Assembly (NCBI GenBank): GCA_002633005.1
Contig: NMRA01000355.1
Location: 332,310 to 396,309 of the forward strand
Origin: Phoronis australis
Lineage: Eukaryota; Phoronida; Phoronidae
Length of the DNA: 64,000 nucleotides
Reading direction: 5' to 3'
Under the pieces are notes generated by a model. That model did no database searches and was not told where the DNA came from. It was given only the letters and a program-made list of their open reading frames with translations. Positions 63,136 through 64,000 of the stretch are shown in pieces. The position numbers and the translations under genes were made by a program. The first letter of the stretch is position 1, and every line of letters begins with the position of its first letter.

Positions 63136-63826
63136 CTTGAAAAGGCAGAAAGTCTTTAAATTTCACGTATACGTAAATCATATGAAGCTTTTATAATTCA
63201 CGGGGAACAGGCATTATGAACACTAGCAGATGTACGACAGGGAAACACAACTGGCTTGGCGTTAACAGGATGCCCCAGTTACCAAGGATCAAATTCCTTA
63301 AATCACTCTCTAAGTAGTAATGGTACTCCCAAAAAACTGCACATTTGTAAAATCTTTGATGATGACATAATCATTTTATGTGCACAAGTCAGACATGTTA
63401 CCATGACTGCATTTTCCTAAACAATCTTGATTATTCAGAAATTTTGTTTACATGAACTGGCAAATTCTGTTTTTTAATTGTCCTAGCAACAAAATTGTGT
63501 CTGGGATTTCAGCTCAAGACCTTTTAGCCTGAGAACTAGGCTGTCAAAAATGAAGATGTCAGCATTCCTAGAAAATATGATGGCCTTGATATTTGACAGT
63601 CAAGCTCTCAGACTTAAGACCTTAAGAGAACATCTTAGACAAAATATTGTATCTAATAAAATATAAAAACAGAACTCCAAGCAAAAAGTTGTCTTTGTGG
63701 AAACTTCAGTAATCTCGATGAAATTTTAAGTTTTTAAAAGAAGCGAAATCACACGAGTACGAACATCTGGGCATTGCGTTCATGCACACAATAATATTCT
63801 GTGATCATTAAGGATTTTGAAAATAT

Positions 63827-63957
63827 ATACGTTCACAGGTCTTTGAGCACACTGACACACACAGCATCTAACATTATTATGACCATCAGAGATACGTTCA
63901 CAGGTCTTTGAGCACACTGACACACACAGCATCTAACATCCATATGACCATCAGAGA
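63827..63957 (+). repeat. 65-bp tandem duplication, other haplotype
   Basis: Two 65-base units matching 61772-61901, so the duplication predates divergence of the two haplotypes. Confidence 0.9.
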
Positions 63958-63970
63958 CATATCCACTCAC

Positions 63971-64000
63971 CTCGCGTACCTAGAGGCTGGTGGACCATGG
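63971..64000 (-). CDS. CLPX: ClpX exon (start of AAA+ module), partial duplicate
   Basis: The last 30 bases of the exon otherwise seen at 61914-62115, identical over the visible part and cut by the window edge. Donor intact. Confidence 0.85.

Larger units (their letters stand above)
62674..64000. repeat. Contig-start duplicate of 60663 onward
   Basis: The partner copy. It runs to the window edge in register with the left copy. Confidence 0.88.

Overview
This is a gene-poor window of animal nuclear DNA. It has AT-rich non-coding sequence, split genes with GT-AG introns, a metazoan-type mitochondrial ClpX, a Ly6/uPAR-type GPI-anchored protein and an Ig plus thrombospondin-1 secreted protein. 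It also holds Ty3/gypsy and Crypton-type remnants, many short palindromic DNA elements and minisatellites. A highly polymorphic marine invertebrate fits best. Amphioxus is my leading guess, but nothing here proves the genus.

The window is a scaffold of contigs joined by single N bases at 26, 32070, 37830, 44860, 54252 and 62673. At every join the sequence ending on the left reappears on the right at about 95-98% identity, apart from the first join, which shows only 25 exact bases at the window edge. I read these as overlapping contig ends from two haplotypes that were never merged. Apparent duplicate exons of ClpX are therefore probably allelic, not real tandem exons.

Layout. 27-1440: decayed Ty3/gypsy pol (minus). 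3.76-4.69 kb: decayed Crypton-type tyrosine recombinase (minus). 4.8-15 kb: no recognised gene, but a GC-rich ORF island, a small TIR element, a 2.9-kb long-inverted-repeat structure with eleven copies of a GTAGTGTACGTACCCC motif inside it, and degenerate repeats. 15.0-18.74 kb: two exons of a secreted Ig/TSP1 protein (minus, 3' end not found). 18.8-31.3 kb: non-coding DNA with minisatellites and two more copies of the small TIR element.

31.35-64.0 kb: the mitochondrial ClpX gene on the minus strand. Nine distinct coding exons run from just before the AAA+ module to the stop codon; the transit peptide and zinc-domain exons lie beyond the window. Its largest intron (38.18-59.92 kb) carries, on the opposite strand, a complete three-exon Ly6/uPAR gene (48.53-57.87 kb, 137 residues). 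The same introns hold copies of a ~100-bp hairpin element and several minisatellites.

The two well-supported complete or near-complete genes act in unrelated places: ClpX unfolds substrates in the mitochondrial matrix and feeds ClpP, while the Ly6 protein should sit on the outer cell surface. Their nesting is positional and no functional link is implied by the sequence.
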